From assembly GCA_902795275.1 (NCBI GenBank), contig CADBKQ010000034.1, positions 1-49,242 on the forward strand: a DNA stretch of 49,242 bases. Direction: 5' to 3'. Under the pieces are notes generated by a model. It searched no databases, had not been told where the DNA came from, and saw nothing but the letters and a program-made list of their open reading frames with translations. The position numbers were made by a program, and so were the translations under genes. This document shows, piece after piece, positions 9,301 to 15,332 of this stretch (position 1 is its first letter; the number at the start of each line of letters is the position of its first letter). Source of the DNA: an uncultured Eubacteriales bacterium (GTDB lineage: Bacteria; Bacillota; Clostridia; Christensenellales; Aristaeellaceae).

Positions 9301-12288
9301 TTGGACATACTGACCATCCTGCGGGCTCTCTTTATTTACGGTAAAGCCTTCATCCTCTTTCGTCTTCGTCTGTACCTGATCCTGGGACGTATCATCATCG
9401 TTCCCCTTGCACGGCTTTTCGGTCACGCTGACCGCGTTAATGATCTCTTCGCCGTAATAACCAGCGGTGATATAATCCGGATCAAGCGTAATCCCGGCGG
9501 CGTTCAGCTCGGTGATATAGCTGATGTTGTCCATTTCGGCGGACAGATCACTGCTGGCATCGGGTCGATTCGGGTTGGTGACCTTGATCCTGTAGTAAAT
9601 CTTGTTTCTGTCACGCACATCCAGGTCGGTGATAGTCATATTCGGTTTCAGCGTCAGGCCGAAAAGGATATTGTCAGGGGCAGAAGCGCCATCGATATAG
9701 ATTCTGCCCTCAGTCTTATTGTAAGTATAAGTTCCAGTAAAGGACATATGAGCGGGAAGCGTCAGAGTGTCTTCGATTATCGCTTCATCCGTCCAGCGCA
9801 CGCCCGTTTCCGTCCGGTTCTGGGAATTTGCGGTGTAATCATAATGCAGCCAGGAATTGATTTTGGGTGTTCCGTTGTCAGATGTCACAACCACCATGTT
9901 TTCTTTTGCATTGTTTACGTACTTCTGAACCGGATCCCAAGCGAAATCAGAGGTCCACTTGCCGGAAGCAGGGCCGCTGATACTGTCGTTTTCTGCAGGG
10001 GTAATAGCACTAAAGGAGGAATCCACAAGCGTGGGCTTCAGCGTCAGTGTTTTATTATCCTCCGTGATACCGTTAGGCGCAGTAAAACTCAGCGCGGCAA
10101 TGCCGGTCGCTCCAGGGGGAACCCTGTAAGTAATGGAATTGTCCGACGTATTGTAGTATACACCCATCGTAAACGTTTGGCCTGTGGTCATATCACGGAA
10201 TGTGATATGATCCCAACTATTTGGCGTGAAGGATTCATTTAGTGTTACATAGTTATCCAAGCCCGAAAGGCTCACTTTTACATAGGCTTCTTCGTTACTG
10301 TTGGAGTTGGAATTGCTCAAAAGAACTCTGGCATTCAGGGTGTTGCCGGACTCAGTTTCAGCCTGGCTCGTCCTTGTTCCGTCAGTGTTCAGGAAATAGG
10401 CCTCCGCGGTAATGCGGTTGTCAACCTGGCCGTCCGTTACGGTGAAGTGATAGCTCACCCCGTCCACAACCACGGTGAGCACAAAGGTATCCACAAAAGC
10501 TTCTTCGGAAACCAGATACCATCCGTCTTCCCGCTCTTCGAGGTACAGAGCCTTATCACTGCCGCCTTGATCGTCGGTACGCACCAAGTCAACGCTTTCA
10601 ATGTCGCCGGTCACGCCGATCTCCGTCATGATATCGGCAAGACGGTAAGACCCTTCTCCAGGCCAGGACCAGGCTTTATTCACTTCCGCGCTGACGAAAT
10701 CGACGGTGTACGCGATTCCGAACAGGCTAAACGAATCCGTGGTGAAGGTTACGCTCTTAATCTGGCCCTCAGCCAGGTTGAACTGCGCGTCAAGTAGTTC
10801 CACACCATCATCCGTCGCATGGAATACTTTACCAGTTACTTTTGCGATTTTCCCTTCGGGAACGTCAGGCAGACCAATACCCAGATCCAGCGTCACTGTA
10901 GCTCCGGTTTCGATCTTAGCGCCCTCGGCGTCCACGATCTTTACGTCATAGTATATAACATCAACGTCTTCGCCCAAAGCTGCCTGCGCCGCGTCGGCCA
11001 CACGTTGGTCTTCCTCACCGGAGGAAACGCTCAGCAGCGCGCCAGGCTGCAGTTCCACAGCCGCCTGGAAACTGCCCACACCATCGATAACCACAGGCTG
11101 GCCCGCCGAGATGAATTCGGGGTTAGTCAGCTTAACAGCCACTTCGGTACTATCTTCCAGGGTTACAGTCAAAGCGGCTTCGTTAAAGAACGCCAGCGTT
11201 GTGAGGGTGTCCCCTTCGATGGTCAAAAGGGTCTCGTCAGAAACAGCAATATTATTGGAAGAAACTATTCCAGCAGTTTCAAGGATATCTGACACAGACG
11301 CGGTATCCCCAATGCCATGGAAAGCATGTTCGATGGGCGCAACGGGAGCCAAATAATTAGCGATTTCGACTTCCAGCGTCTTATAACCAGAGGTGAAAGT
11401 GACCTTGCCTTCCTGCACATCGCCCGTCAGGCGGATGGCCCCTTCGCTGTACTCTACGCCCTTTCCTTCAATGGAAACGGCAGCCTGGGAGAAGAATTCC
11501 TTGTCGAATTCTTCCTTTGCAGTTCCGTCGTGCAAATAGACTGCATATAACGAATCCCACTTGCTTACATTTTCTGTAAGGGCAGGCGCGTCGGCGAGAA
11601 TGTCAGCAACAGGAAGCATTGTAACTTTCTGTATTTTATCATAGGAGATGTGCGACAATTCGTTACTGTTTTCCTGGAGATTCTCAAAATTGATGCAGAT
11701 TTTTCCTTCTGCGCTCCTGTACACAAAGTCCACCGTATACTTGAGCAGGAAGGCGCTGAACCCATCGGTGGTGAAGGTGAAGCCGGTGAGCAGGTTATCC
11801 GCCCAGTTGACCTGCGCGTCCTTCACCACGGTATAGCTGCCGTCTTCCTGGAAATGGTACAGTGTGCAGGAAACGCGGACAATCGAAGCGTTCCTGTCCG
11901 GATTGTCCGCGAACACGTCGATCGGCGCGTCAAAAGAAACCGGCACAGAATAGGATTCGGCTTTATGCGCTCCTTCAGTCAGCTTGATATCAAAGGCCGC
12001 GTAGCCGGTGATGGACGCGGTCGCGGCGTCGGCCTGCTGATTCTGTTCGGCTGTATTCCTGGCCGCCGCTTTCAGTAAGCCCCGTTTCATCGGAACCGGC
12101 TTGTTGACCGCGGAAATCAGGCTTTGCATATCCTTCACGGGAGACACGGTAAACTCGTCTTCCGTCAGCGTGTATTCCGGAAGCGTGAAGTCCAGCTGCT
12201 TTGGCTCGGAATAATAGGCCGTGAGCAGATCGCTGTCCTGCTGCTGTTCTTCCGCTATCACCGGCAGAGGCGCCGCGTCAAACAGCAT
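367..12288 (-). CDS. Giant LPATG-anchored modular surface adhesin (3973 aa)
   Basis: The C-terminus has LPATG at about 3938-3942, a hydrophobic helix and RRRKEQQN, the sorting signal for sortase attachment to peptidoglycan. Residues 1-620 hold two copies of a module ending in FTTD-x-FS...YTVDF (near 180 and 520). About 980-1900 holds several DUF11-like domains (VTNTGTVTI...; VTDTLP; VNSLTDILPPELQF). About 2355-2465 resembles the pilin isopeptide (FctA/Spy0128) domain, about 3186 a SpaA-like fold (VNKTDGTSALTGAKFALYTD), and about 3666 and 3783 Cna-B-like domains (KTWVDDD; VTKQWKKDG). Such modules form stiff stalks with isopeptide bonds, so a role in attachment is inferred. The start at 12288 has an upstream AGAAGGG. 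Two oddities: no signal peptide is encoded, and the next ATG upstream (12342) is cut off by an in-frame TGA at 12325-12327. No class A sortase is in the window. Confidence 0.85.
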   Translation of the reverse strand: MLFDAAPLPVIAEEQQQDSDLLTAYYSEPKQLDFTLPEYTLTEDEFTVSPVKDMQSLISAVNKPVPMKRGLLKAAARNTAEQNQQADAATASITGYAAFDIKLTEGAHKAESYSVPVSFDAPIDVFADNPDRNASIVRVSCTLYHFQEDGSYTVVKDAQVNWADNLLTGFTFTTDGFSAFLLKYTVDFVYRSAEGKICINFENLQENSNELSHISYDKIQKVTMLPVADILADAPALTENVSKWDSLYAVYLHDGTAKEEFDKEFFSQAAVSIEGKGVEYSEGAIRLTGDVQEGKVTFTSGYKTLEVEIANYLAPVAPIEHAFHGIGDTASVSDILETAGIVSSNNIAVSDETLLTIEGDTLTTLAFFNEAALTVTLEDSTEVAVKLTNPEFISAGQPVVIDGVGSFQAAVELQPGALLSVSSGEEDQRVADAAQAALGEDVDVIYYDVKIVDAEGAKIETGATVTLDLGIGLPDVPEGKIAKVTGKVFHATDDGVELLDAQFNLAEGQIKSVTFTTDSFSLFGIAYTVDFVSAEVNKAWSWPGEGSYRLADIMTEIGVTGDIESVDLVRTDDQGGSDKALYLEEREDGWYLVSEEAFVDTFVLTVVVDGVSYHFTVTDGQVDNRITAEAYFLNTDGTRTSQAETESGNTLNARVLLSNSNSNSNEEAYVKVSLSGLDNYVTLNESFTPNSWDHITFRDMTTGQTFTMGVYYNTSDNSITYRVPPGATGIAALSFTAPNGITEDNKTLTLKPTLVDSSFSAITPAENDSISGPASGKWTSDFAWDPVQKYVNNAKENMVVVTSDNGTPKINSWLHYDYTANSQNRTETGVRWTDEAIIEDTLTLPAHMSFTGTYTYNKTEGRIYIDGASAPDNILFGLTLKPNMTITDLDVRDRNKIYYRIKVTNPNRPDASSDLSAEMDNISYITELNAAGITLDPDYITAGYYGEEIINAVSVTEKPCKGNDDDTSQDQVQTKTKEDEGFTVNKESPQDGQYVQAGATIEYTIRVTNTGTVTIAAEDSVVSDMLPSAVYLTDAEIARLQSVYGDKITIDGNNITFRTGELAPNAVSQLVIQATVRDSRTLEQWGYTNESTITNTASYRGLSDYVASKLHAGTITSEKTSDKTSTTLQNGQSVNFTLTAKNETAYNYTGDVSLIDYLPKYLLVTIYDANGDDITETTYSQTNITYETGCYVKDSDGSLVPAKVVISGDGITTIEVHKDGLAANSTYSIVLTATYDESKVDGNVDDNGNITYTNRVTVNNSQSHTDITAKVGKVDLEKYVSNATVNGLQATPPYCDGTIVTYTIHVTNDTQNPYTHNIVVTDTLPKGLVPMGLTVNGTEYTSWQAFVNAFGWNEQNATILDGSGTAQSVKVVQAYNGLKITWTIPNPVDGNYITSRDISYQAFIKTDELVNQTTGLQELENKATAVGREDKAIIVVDVKGVEISKKIVGPNGELFDTIEIGPSATVTYELTIDNPEHLETTVTGITDYLPQGGPQSVFPLGYWVLGDTVLVDETTAGKSDFFTYATPYSNNDANYGKKYWFDNEHYLRFGDINVTSSQEKLVQRITLKYPDDPAVLHTMFVDTTWGRQQKNKYSITGMPPVEVDHTEVVNKKFYAQKSVIGLAKDVGYNYVALSSKDLFNIGDVTDVFYMVIVANTGTGTLHVNSLTDILPPELQFVGIANSDYNAGTHSYGSIREITTYDQNNNPNYVIPAGYSGLSGVKVTAAEPTGNTVLFTLNEGAGVNLPEKHVLAFDVQCKIKDGVTLTNGQPITNTIQADLDSDAALSRMPIATQKTHDDAIQNNGGCTVVSNDGTHQIAESTVTIHPSNAAVPGILKKAIAYKAQADTEWTALNDNTTNINSQSNVKWRITLYNDGAVPIDGYTLSDAIYEHHSFSSIESFTINGSAKDMNAAPFTGYTTTKEGQYNKYVFTFPAESGYEIPAGGSAELVLVTSFTSGQYQGQLDNKAIFSPIQEWDANRVTRGQLEKNADGTAYTGVSSMDYVNMLGDGATMSYKVAAEKGYPANKAYGYDIATGRNYITVDDTNAIITYTNHVQNLSNATFKQFVMIDRMPEIGDTGVVNAHEQRGSEFSIGFANALNLSLIFRNSEGTKSIALTNEDYTLEFSNNTSFTTEDWAGTSAWNASAATAKSFRLKLNPGTLTAKINALENSTLMEAVFPSMWVLEVSYDGKLSADGTPGQYAWNSFGYHYTTAADVNLSAEPAKAGVRLKPLPVLKKQVVDNQGVDQGIDTSVSFTFNFYEGAHTLDQVASLTPIWETTLYQGQAVQLLAQKTVGGVTTGHFTEGQYYTVVEVPTAGYNLVGYEKDGLKQTTEGYCVFRYSNELNTTIVCQNQISGFAPEAEKVLYAAAPRTLQNQEFTFELLPLTNVDLNNLSQVEVIGTLLQQASNDASGHVQFDTIEYSAAGTYYYLMREASGNDSTVVYDDTKYLVKVEVSQVGALFSAIGSYYKVTDSDENDPIKGIQALSANTVPIFINTESTQIRVEKVWAGEVTTGSATMVLYRSTTAPTDTFDVTVNATLSGTPVGSATITATFTGEGDTQSVVLGNGNWSDQVALKRGVNYTVTYTTNKPDKITFTSPTTVSGITDPTTLTVTANAVAADQYAYTFTVPSAQRPANNKGSVRVTMNGTQATLSNANDWTATFTLTEETAYSYTAIPGDGFVTAVSPSSGNGTASASDSKNISLTLTNAPQTMNIPVSVNWDDTPDAGTTVTVTFTANGQDAQSVMLNGTPWSATKTLNRLNDGGNLITWNVNAEVTGADNASVSGTPATISGSGTVELTGVVARGMNLTVNVSKDTFFNAGQWDLYDKDLNYLSKIDGFTVGYLGNGTSYSETVSNLPTMNSDGKLYYGITCYSVPYKVTTNATDVKTGIYNGNSVIYIGAQAGDVTVTFEKIYGADFVINSGSHSLRHFSTFTASLPSTFLLIADGSGTDVHMRGAAETFADASVGGSGTPFTVIQAKDLPADAVVASDITGYEQTITDNGSYTWTNLPLFDETGHRIYYYVVEKTASANASSMSVRYGYTYNTANDANSGISVVTVTNTTTAPPKGDLRITKAVTVDGNSTSTNLADGTYNFTITGPENYNHTASITVTGGVATSTIDLTDLTLGDYTITETGSTDGHATLSGRAVTGTGSNSGDNAIVLTVTASSTVENTIAAFTNNVNTGTATTPDTVTVNKTDGTSALTGAKFALYTDAQCTGTPIKTYDLTSASSFAISTNDNYLASYLPANSGGTTTLYLKEIEAPANHRLDSTVYTVTITKSVSGLIWNSTENKYIDTTSYDIKINNSDDPLTVVNTPLGSISVTKTVTGSYTTTTDTYPITIKKDNKYVDSNSQLVDDDPQLTVTAGQTLTINDLSVGDYVVTEGAVSKTGYEITTTYTVGGTGAVTATASVTKGNTAAVGITNHYRDAQLVIKKTVTGPALADALAKITFTIEDVTTGITDAEKTATITIRGSTLTTTETYGSVTLTSVANGIKPDHTYKVTETIDDTLTGYKWKSVTTTIVTGNTTTSGTTTDATVTLTNGDTSSGEIDFANTYGDLIDVSGTKTWRVSNGVTPDNTDITLQLQRTAKPVTNASVWETVSAEPTWSSNTYTFSRLDKYNDSNVEYEYRVSEVSFKIGTVTYTIGSDGIATPDDNTKPVMKMTQSGNNFTNEELTVRHATKTWVDDDNAGGLRPESITFTLSATVGGTALAADQLTALGISETSKTIQPNNAGEWPSADWTNLPMYTNAGELITYDVQETAVANYTQTAKVWDEDTKTWAFTNTFEGISISVTKQWKKDGVDKTFAEAKSIEFTLYQKLTPTSSGSGTSEENRVYSGYNNGGVGTVTYDMTNSRWNTVTIQNLPLTVTETTGDGAAATTVTYNASYYVVETLEAADAGYVLATTYQLNAQTAVPNANGAVATANGDKITIINTETAGVELPATGGPGTLVYTVTGLSLMSVAVWMLLRRRKEQQN

Positions 12289-12396
12289 TTTATCCCTTCT
12301 TACAAGTCCATCTTCCGGGAATGTTCAATCGAGTCTGTTCATGGCGGAGAACAAATGATCCGTTTCAGACAGGTTCACACATGAACAAAATGGTAT

Positions 12397-12425
12397 ATTA
12401 TACCTCCCATATCATACCATAGATA
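12397..12425 (-). promoter_or_regulatory. Weak promoter candidate for the giant adhesin
   Basis: On the minus strand a perfect TATAAT (12397-12402) lies 17 bases from a poor -35 (TATCTA, 12420-12425). The -10 sits inside the palindrome GGTATATTATACC (12392-12404), a possible operator. The leader to the ATG at 12288 is about 100 bases. The weak -35 suggests that an activator may be needed. Confidence 0.4.
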
Positions 12426-12544
12426 AGCGCCGTCTGTCTACCGTTTTTCCTATTTTTTTCTATTTAATTCCATCAACAGTTTCACCTGTTACACCTGAAT
12501 CTTAAAAAATAAAAAACAAAACGGAAAAAACAGCGAAAAAAGGC

Positions 12545-12573
12545 TTGCCAAGCCATGCGTTGTGTGTTAAAAT
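12545..12573 (+). promoter_or_regulatory. Promoter of rpsB
   Basis: TTGCCA (12545-12550), a 17-base spacer and TAAAAT (12568-12573) form a good sigma-A promoter, giving a leader of about 100 bases before the rpsB start. Confidence 0.7.
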
Positions 12574-12602
12574 ACCATGGATCACGCATGCGGGCCGATT
12601 TG

Positions 12603-12635
12603 TTTGCATGTGCCGCGAAAGCGGTTGCAAGCAAA
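12603..12635 (+). promoter_or_regulatory. Hairpin in the rpsB leader
   Basis: CCGC-GAAA-GCGG (12613-12624) is a GNRA-capped stem, enclosed by TTTGC and GCAAA. It lies in the 5' leader of rpsB, where ribosomal proteins often repress their own mRNA. I do not recognise a defined S2-leader family here, so a regulatory role is a guess. Confidence 0.3.
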
Positions 12636-12681
12636 AATGACGCCCGCAGAGGATACAACAAAAACGAGGAGGAAACCCCAA

Positions 12682-13407
12682 ATGGCAGTCATCTCTATGA
12701 AGCACCTGCTGGAAGCCGGCGTACACTTCGGCCACCAGACCCGGCGCTGGAACCCCAAAATGGCCCCCTACATCTTCACCGAACGCAACGGCATCTACAT
12801 CATCGACCTGCAGAAGACCGTCCGCAAGATCGACGAAGCGTACATGTTCGTGCGCAACCTGGCCATGGAAGGCAAGACCATCCTGTTCGTGGGCACCAAG
12901 AAGCAGGCCCAGGAAAGCATCGAAAGCGAAGCCAAGCGCTGCAACATGTTCTATGTGAACAACCGCTGGCTGGGCGGCATGCTGACCAACTTCCGCACCA
13001 TCCGCACCCGCGTGGACCGGCTGAACGCCATCGACAAGATGGAGCAGGACGGCCAGTTCGACGTGCTGCCCAAGAAGGAAGTCATCAAGCTGCAGCATGA
13101 GCGCGAAAAGCTGGAAACCAACCTGGGCGGTATCCGCGAAATGAAGAAGCTGCCCGGCGCGCTGTTCGTGGTTGACCCCCGCAAAGAGCACATCGCCATC
13201 GCCGAAGCCCGCACCCTGGGCATCCCGATCGTGGCCATCGTGGACACCAACTGCGACCCCGACGAAGTGGACTACGTCATCCCCGGCAACGACGACGCCA
13301 TCCGCGCTGTCAAGCTAATCGCGGGCAAGCTGGCCGACGCCGTGCTGGAAGGCAAGCAGGGCGAACAGAGCGAAGCTGAAGAAGCTGCGCCTGCTGACGC
13401 TGAATAA
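12682..13407 (+). CDS. rpsB: 30S ribosomal protein S2
   Basis: This encodes 241 residues starting [20 protein letters not shown], the conserved S2 N-terminus. It also has the S2 signatures [23 protein letters not shown] and the late stretch [27 protein letters not shown] (in two runs). The ATG at 12682 was chosen over the longer open frame because it follows a strong GAGGAGG by about ten bases and gives the normal family length. S2 binds the 30S platform late in assembly. It leads the rpsB-tsf-pyrH cluster common in bacteria. A heptad palindrome separates it from tsf. Confidence 0.97.
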   Translation: MAVISMKHLLEAGVHFGHQTRRWNPKMAPYIFTERNGIYIIDLQKTVRKIDEAYMFVRNLAMEGKTILFVGTKKQAQESIESEAKRCNMFYVNNRWLGGMLTNFRTIRTRVDRLNAIDKMEQDGQFDVLPKKEVIKLQHEREKLETNLGGIREMKKLPGALFVVDPRKEHIAIAEARTLGIPIVAIVDTNCDPDEVDYVIPGNDDAIRAVKLIAGKLADAVLEGKQGEQSEAEEAAPADAE

Positions 13408-13414
13408 TGATAAT

Positions 13415-13497
13415 AGTTCTAAGTGAAAAGTTCTAAGTTCTAAGCGAATAGAGTGAAAAACCAATAGCTTAGAACTTGAACCTTAGAACTTAGAACT
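13415..13497. repeat. Heptad palindrome, TAGAACT family (copy A1)
   Basis: A left arm of AGTTCTAAG units (13415-13444) faces a right arm of CTTAGAACT units (13467-13497) around a loop of about 22 bases. It begins seven bases after the rpsB stop and lies inside the rpsB-tsf operon, so the mRNA can form a long hairpin between the two cistrons. There is no T-tract, so readthrough into tsf is expected. Confidence 0.85.
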
Positions 13498-13548
13498 CAT
13501 TCCTACAACACATTCAGATATTATCGTATTGAATAGGAGGTCATTCCC

Positions 13549-14205
13549 ATGGCTGAAATTACTGCCGCAATGGTGAAAGAACTGCGCGAACGCACCCAGG
13601 CCGGTATGATGGACTGCAAAAAGGCCCTGGTGGAAAAGAACGGCAATATGGACGAGGCTGTTGCCTACCTGCGTGAAAAGGGCCTGGCCGCCGCCGCCAA
13701 GAAGGCCGGCCGCGTGGCCGCCGAAGGCGCCGTGGAAAGCTACATCCACATGGGCGGCAAGATCGGCGTGCTGGTGGAAGTCAACTGCGAAACCGACTTC
13801 GTGGCGAAGGGCGAAACCTTCAAGGAACTGTGCCACGACATCGCGCTGCAGGTCGCTGCCGCCAATCCCCTGTATGTGAACAAGGAAGACGTGCCCCAGG
13901 AAGCTCTGGACAAGGAAAAGGAAATCCTCCGCGCCCAGGCCCTGAACGAAGGCAAGCCCGAAAAGATCGTGGATCGCATGGTGGAAGGCCGCATCGAAAA
14001 GTATTACAAAGAAAACTGCCTGATGGAACAGGCTTTCGTCAAGAATCCTGACATCACCATCGCCACCCGCGTGAACGAAACCACCCTGGCTACCGGCGAA
14101 AAGATCAGCATCCGCCGCTTCACCCGCTACGAGTGCGGCGAAGGCATCGAAAAGAAAGAAAGCAACCTGGCGGAAGAAATCGCCGAAATGACCGGCAAGA
14201 AATAA
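13549..14205 (+). CDS. tsf: Translation elongation factor Ts
   Basis: EF-Ts recharges EF-Tu by exchanging GDP for GTP. The 218-residue product has the UBA-like N-terminus ([27 protein letters not shown]) and the core [13 protein letters not shown], which includes the TDFVA motif that contacts EF-Tu. At about 218 residues it is the short form seen in clostridia and cyanobacteria rather than the ~280-residue E. coli form. TAGGAGG lies upstream of the ATG. A terminator-like hairpin follows directly, so tsf and pyrH may be partly uncoupled. Confidence 0.97.
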   Translation: MAEITAAMVKELRERTQAGMMDCKKALVEKNGNMDEAVAYLREKGLAAAAKKAGRVAAEGAVESYIHMGGKIGVLVEVNCETDFVAKGETFKELCHDIALQVAAANPLYVNKEDVPQEALDKEKEILRAQALNEGKPEKIVDRMVEGRIEKYYKENCLMEQAFVKNPDITIATRVNETTLATGEKISIRRFTRYECGEGIEKKESNLAEEIAEMTGKK

Positions 14206-14215
14206 TCAGCCAATG

Positions 14216-14248
14216 AAAAAGGGACGGCTTTTGCCGCCCCCTTTTTTT
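14216..14248 (+). terminator. Terminator or attenuator between tsf and pyrH
   Basis: GGGACGGC pairs with GCCGCCCC across a TTTT loop, with one mismatch. It is flanked by five A and followed by a seven-T tract. It ends 18 bases before the pyrH start, and no promoter is visible between, so partial readthrough is likely. Confidence 0.75.
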
Positions 14249-14265
14249 GCGAAGGAGGTTTATCC

Positions 14266-14976
14266 ATGGGAAAGTATAAACGCGTACTTTTGAAACTCAG
14301 CGGCGAAATGCTGGGGGAAAACGGACGGCTGTTTGATCACGGCATCATCGACCATGTGGCGAAGGTGCTGGTGAAGATCGTGGAGGACGGCACCGAGCTG
14401 GGCGTAGTCATCGGCGCGGGCAACATCTGGCGGGGCCGCAGCGGCGGCGAAATGGACCGGGTGACCGCTGACCAGATGGGCATGCTGGGCACGGTCATCA
14501 ACTGCCTGGCCATGCGGGACGCGGTGCAGCGCGCGGGCGGCAAGGCCGTGGTCATGAGCGCCATCGAAATGCCCCGGGTGTGCGAGGTGTTCAACGCGGA
14601 GAAGGCCCGGAAGTACATGAAGAAGGGCAACGTGACTTTGTTCGCCGCGGGCAGCGGCAATCCCTTCTTCTCCACCGACACCGCCGTGGTGCTGCGGGCC
14701 GTGGAGGTCGGCGCGGAAGCCATTCTGCTGGCGAAGAACATCGACGGCGTGTACACCGACGACCCCAAGAAGAACCCCGACGCTACGCTGATCCGGGAAA
14801 TCACCTACGAAAAGGCCCAGGAAATGCGCCTCAAGGTGATGGACGCCGCCGCCTTCGCCCTGTGCGCGGAAAACAAGGTGCCCGTGGTGCGGGTCTTCGG
14901 CCTGTTCGAGCCGGAAAGCATCCTGGAGGTGCTGGACGGAAACGATATGGGTACCGTGCTGTATCCGGAGAATTGA
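14266..14976 (+). CDS. pyrH: Uridylate (UMP) kinase
   Basis: The enzyme phosphorylates UMP to UDP in pyrimidine nucleotide synthesis. The 236-residue product has the amino-acid-kinase fold: KRVLLKLSGEMLG at the N-terminus, the glycine loop VVIGAGNIWRG, the hallmark DRVTADQMGMLGTVIN, AGSGNPFFSTDTA, and KNIDGVYTDDPKKNPDA near the nucleotide site. GAAGGAGG precedes the ATG. In most bacteria frr follows pyrH; here the gene is followed instead by a heptad palindrome and a convergent SRP RNA. Confidence 0.97.
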   Translation: MGKYKRVLLKLSGEMLGENGRLFDHGIIDHVAKVLVKIVEDGTELGVVIGAGNIWRGRSGGEMDRVTADQMGMLGTVINCLAMRDAVQRAGGKAVVMSAIEMPRVCEVFNAEKARKYMKKGNVTLFAAGSGNPFFSTDTAVVLRAVEVGAEAILLAKNIDGVYTDDPKKNPDATLIREITYEKAQEMRLKVMDAAAFALCAENKVPVVRVFGLFEPESILEVLDGNDMGTVLYPEN

Positions 14977-14985
14977 TGAAAAGGC

Positions 14986-15072
14986 AGGAGGGATTAGGGA
15001 TTAGGGAATAGGGATTAGTCGGTTTGTTTTTTCATGACAAACCCCTACTCCTTAATCCCTACCGTCCCTCCT
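14986..15072. repeat. Heptad palindrome, TAGGGAT family (copy B1)
   Basis: The left arm (14986-15019) is AGGAGGGAT followed by four TAGGGA-type units. The right arm (15039-15072) is degenerate and C-rich (CCCCTACTCC, TTAATCCCTA, GTCCCTCC). The element begins nine bases after the pyrH stop. The left arm has four GGG tracts spaced by four bases. Confidence 0.85.
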
Positions 15073-15096
15073 ATTATAAAAACCAAAAACAAAAAA

Positions 15097-15216
15097 ACCG
15101 CGTATAACGGACAGACGGAACCGCAGCACACGCCTAAGATGCTTACTGCTGCTTCCTTCCGGACCTGACAGGGTTCACACCGCAGCATCGCACGGGGCCC
15201 ATCCGCCATACACGGC
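15097..15216 (-). ncRNA. ffs: Signal recognition particle RNA, small 4.5S type
   Basis: On the minus strand the sequence contains the SRP hallmark GTCAGGTCCGGAAGGAAGCA (domain IV with its GGAA loop and asymmetric internal loop). The 5' end GCCGTGTATGGCGGAT pairs with the 3' end GTCCGTTATACGCGGT, using GU wobbles, to close a rod of about 120 nt. A T7 run follows. It lacks the Alu-like extension of Bacillus scRNA. It joins Ffh to target membrane and secreted proteins. Confidence 0.95.
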
Positions 15217-15222
15217 TTATCT

Positions 15223-15251
15223 ATTATACAGGATAAAGGGGAAAAAAGCAA
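15223..15251 (-). promoter_or_regulatory. Promoter of the SRP RNA gene
   Basis: TTGCTT (15246-15251), a 17-base spacer and a perfect TATAAT (15223-15228) on the minus strand place the start near 15216, which matches the folded 5' end of the RNA. Confidence 0.85.
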
Positions 15252-15332
15252 GCACGAATTTTCCTCTTTACAGGGTTTTCCTGCCATGATAAGATAAAGG
15301 TACAAAACTACATCTGATAAGGAGGCGTTCCC

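Noticed and set aside
8956..10242. Long plus-strand frames opposite the giant adhesin (e.g. 428 aa here, others at 1804-2562 and 6043-6957)
   Set aside because: They are mirror frames of a real gene with Thr/Val-rich codons; they show no domain, no ribosome site and no consistent composition.
14986..15019. TTAGGG-like arrays as telomeres of a linear replicon
   Set aside because: They are short, internal, in facing pairs and behind many genes, with no chromosome end in sight.
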